Notes under the pieces: model-generated
Database searches by the model: none
Seen by the model: only the letters and a program-made list of their open reading frames with translations
Told to the model about the DNA's origin: nothing
Shown here: positions 62,327-62,944 of the stretch, one piece after another
How positions within the stretch are numbered: the stretch's first letter is position 1
How the letters are laid out: every line of letters begins with the position of its first letter
Made by a program: the position numbers and the translations under genes
Source: CAYSDH01 sp964429805
Lineage (GTDB): Bacteria; Bacteroidota; Bacteroidia; Flavobacteriales_D; JABDKJ01
Direction of reading: 5' to 3'
Assembly: GCA_964429805.1 (NCBI GenBank)
Contig: CAYSDH010000010.1
Coordinates: 1 to 62,944, forward strand
DNA length: 62,944 bases

Positions 62327-62944
62327 ATGAAAAACAAAATTTTGTATTTCGCAGCCCTAGTCTTCTTTCTCAGCTCATGCAGCACGGCAGAAATAGATCG
62401 ACTCAAAGCAGAAAAGAAAGACCTGATAGAAAAAAACGTAGAGAGGGATAATGAGATTGACCGGTTTGTGAATGATCTCAACATGATCTCAGATAACATC
62501 AGAGAAATTGCTCAGCGAGAAGACTTACTGCTCGGCATGACCATAGATGACATCGAGTTGGCAAAATCATCTGACGAGCAGATTCTGGACGACCTCTTCT
62601 TGATAGACAATCTCATTCAGGAGAATAAAGAAAAAGTGGAGTCGCTGGAAAAAAGAGTGAGAAAAGGAACCGGAAAGATTCAAGAGTTTGAGCGCCTGGT
62701 GGCCAATCTGAAAATGGACTTGATCGACAAGGAAAATGGCATGGTGATACTACGTGCTGAACTCGAGCAGTTGGAGGGCGATTATGCGGAACTGCTAAGC
62801 GACTATTACGATCAGGCCCTGGTGGCGCGCATTCAAGAGAGAGAACTTCACAAGGCGTTTTTCACTTTTGGTACAAAGAAGGAACTCGAAGAAATGGAAG
62901 TGGTGGAAAAGGCCGGAGGAGTGCTCGGCATAGGAGCTACACAC
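62327..62944 (+). CDS. Coiled-coil lipoprotein, 3' end cut by window edge
   Basis: 206 codons from the ATG at 62327 to the edge, no stop. The signal has a lipobox LSSC|STAE. The mature part is almost entirely charged coiled coil (IDRLKAEKKDLIEKNVERDNE, LIQENKEKVESLEKRVRKG, LRAELEQLEGDYAELLSDYYD). It is probably an envelope-anchored spacer or scaffold protein. The family is not recognisable from the coiled coil alone. Confidence 0.75.
   Translation, partial: MKNKILYFAALVFFLSSCSTAEIDRLKAEKKDLIEKNVERDNEIDRFVNDLNMISDNIREIAQREDLLLGMTIDDIELAKSSDEQILDDLFLIDNLIQENKEKVESLEKRVRKGTGKIQEFERLVANLKMDLIDKENGMVILRAELEQLEGDYAELLSDYYDQALVARIQERELHKAFFTFGTKKELEEMEVVEKAGGVLGIGATH

Overview
This window reads as a piece of a marine or aquatic Bacteroidota genome (Flavobacteriia-like or a close relative). 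The reasons are: at least seven proteins end in type IX secretion (T9SS) sorting domains, both the type B/CHU_C domain and the short type A tail; SecD and SecF are fused; glutamine synthetase is of type III (GlnN); promoter -7 boxes match the Bacteroidota consensus TAnnTTTG; and several families are typical of the phylum (YtxJ, DUF1573, GSIII, MbnP-like lipoproteins, AddA-like helicase). Three runs of exactly ten N (5666, 7287, 32732) mark scaffold joins in what looks like a draft or metagenomic assembly. I see no tRNA, rRNA, CRISPR array, insertion sequence or prophage.

Layout. 1-2.9 kb: a minus-strand operon of an arginine-deiminase-like enzyme, CtlX and arginyl-tRNA synthetase (truncated by the window), joined by 4-base overlaps. 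2.9-7 kb: a lipoprotein, ftsK (with a gap) and lolA. 7-22.6 kb: an island of three very large T9SS type B surface proteins (about 1070, 1148 and 1589 aa) headed by an ECF sigma factor and a membrane-anchored putative anti-sigma factor that itself ends in a CHU_C-like domain. DUF1573, an aminotransferase and ytxJ sit on the other strand inside the island. 22.7-30.7 kb: mdh, an FG-GAP T9SS protein, secDF, tatA and a Na/Ca exchanger. 30.7-34.7 kb: glnN with a palindrome-rich leader and a suspicious internal gap, two small proteins, and tag. 34.8-41 kb: a PKD/CHU_C protein, a GNAT acetyltransferase and a UvrD/RecB-like helicase-nuclease. 41-43.8 kb: two MbnP-like lipoproteins followed by a MauG-family di-heme peroxidase. 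44-62.9 kb: a mechanosensitive-type channel, a serine hydrolase, an M16 protease, an unrecognised membrane protein, a PDZ protein, a Bax-inhibitor-1 homologue, small membrane or secreted proteins, two coupled M1 peptidases, an acyltransferase, DUF1684, a short TPR-like protein and a truncated coiled-coil lipoprotein.

Most of the window is envelope biology: export (SecDF, TatA, LolA), T9SS cargo, lipoproteins and extracytoplasmic peptidases, with a few core metabolic genes (mdh, glnN, aminotransferase). The best candidates for something little described are the sigma/anti-sigma pair in which the anti-sigma carries the same C-terminal domain as the neighbouring secreted giants, and the two-MbnP plus MauG cassette. 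The most important quality warning is glnN: the sequence on both sides of its N-gap encodes two diverged copies of the same family segment, so the join may be chimeric.
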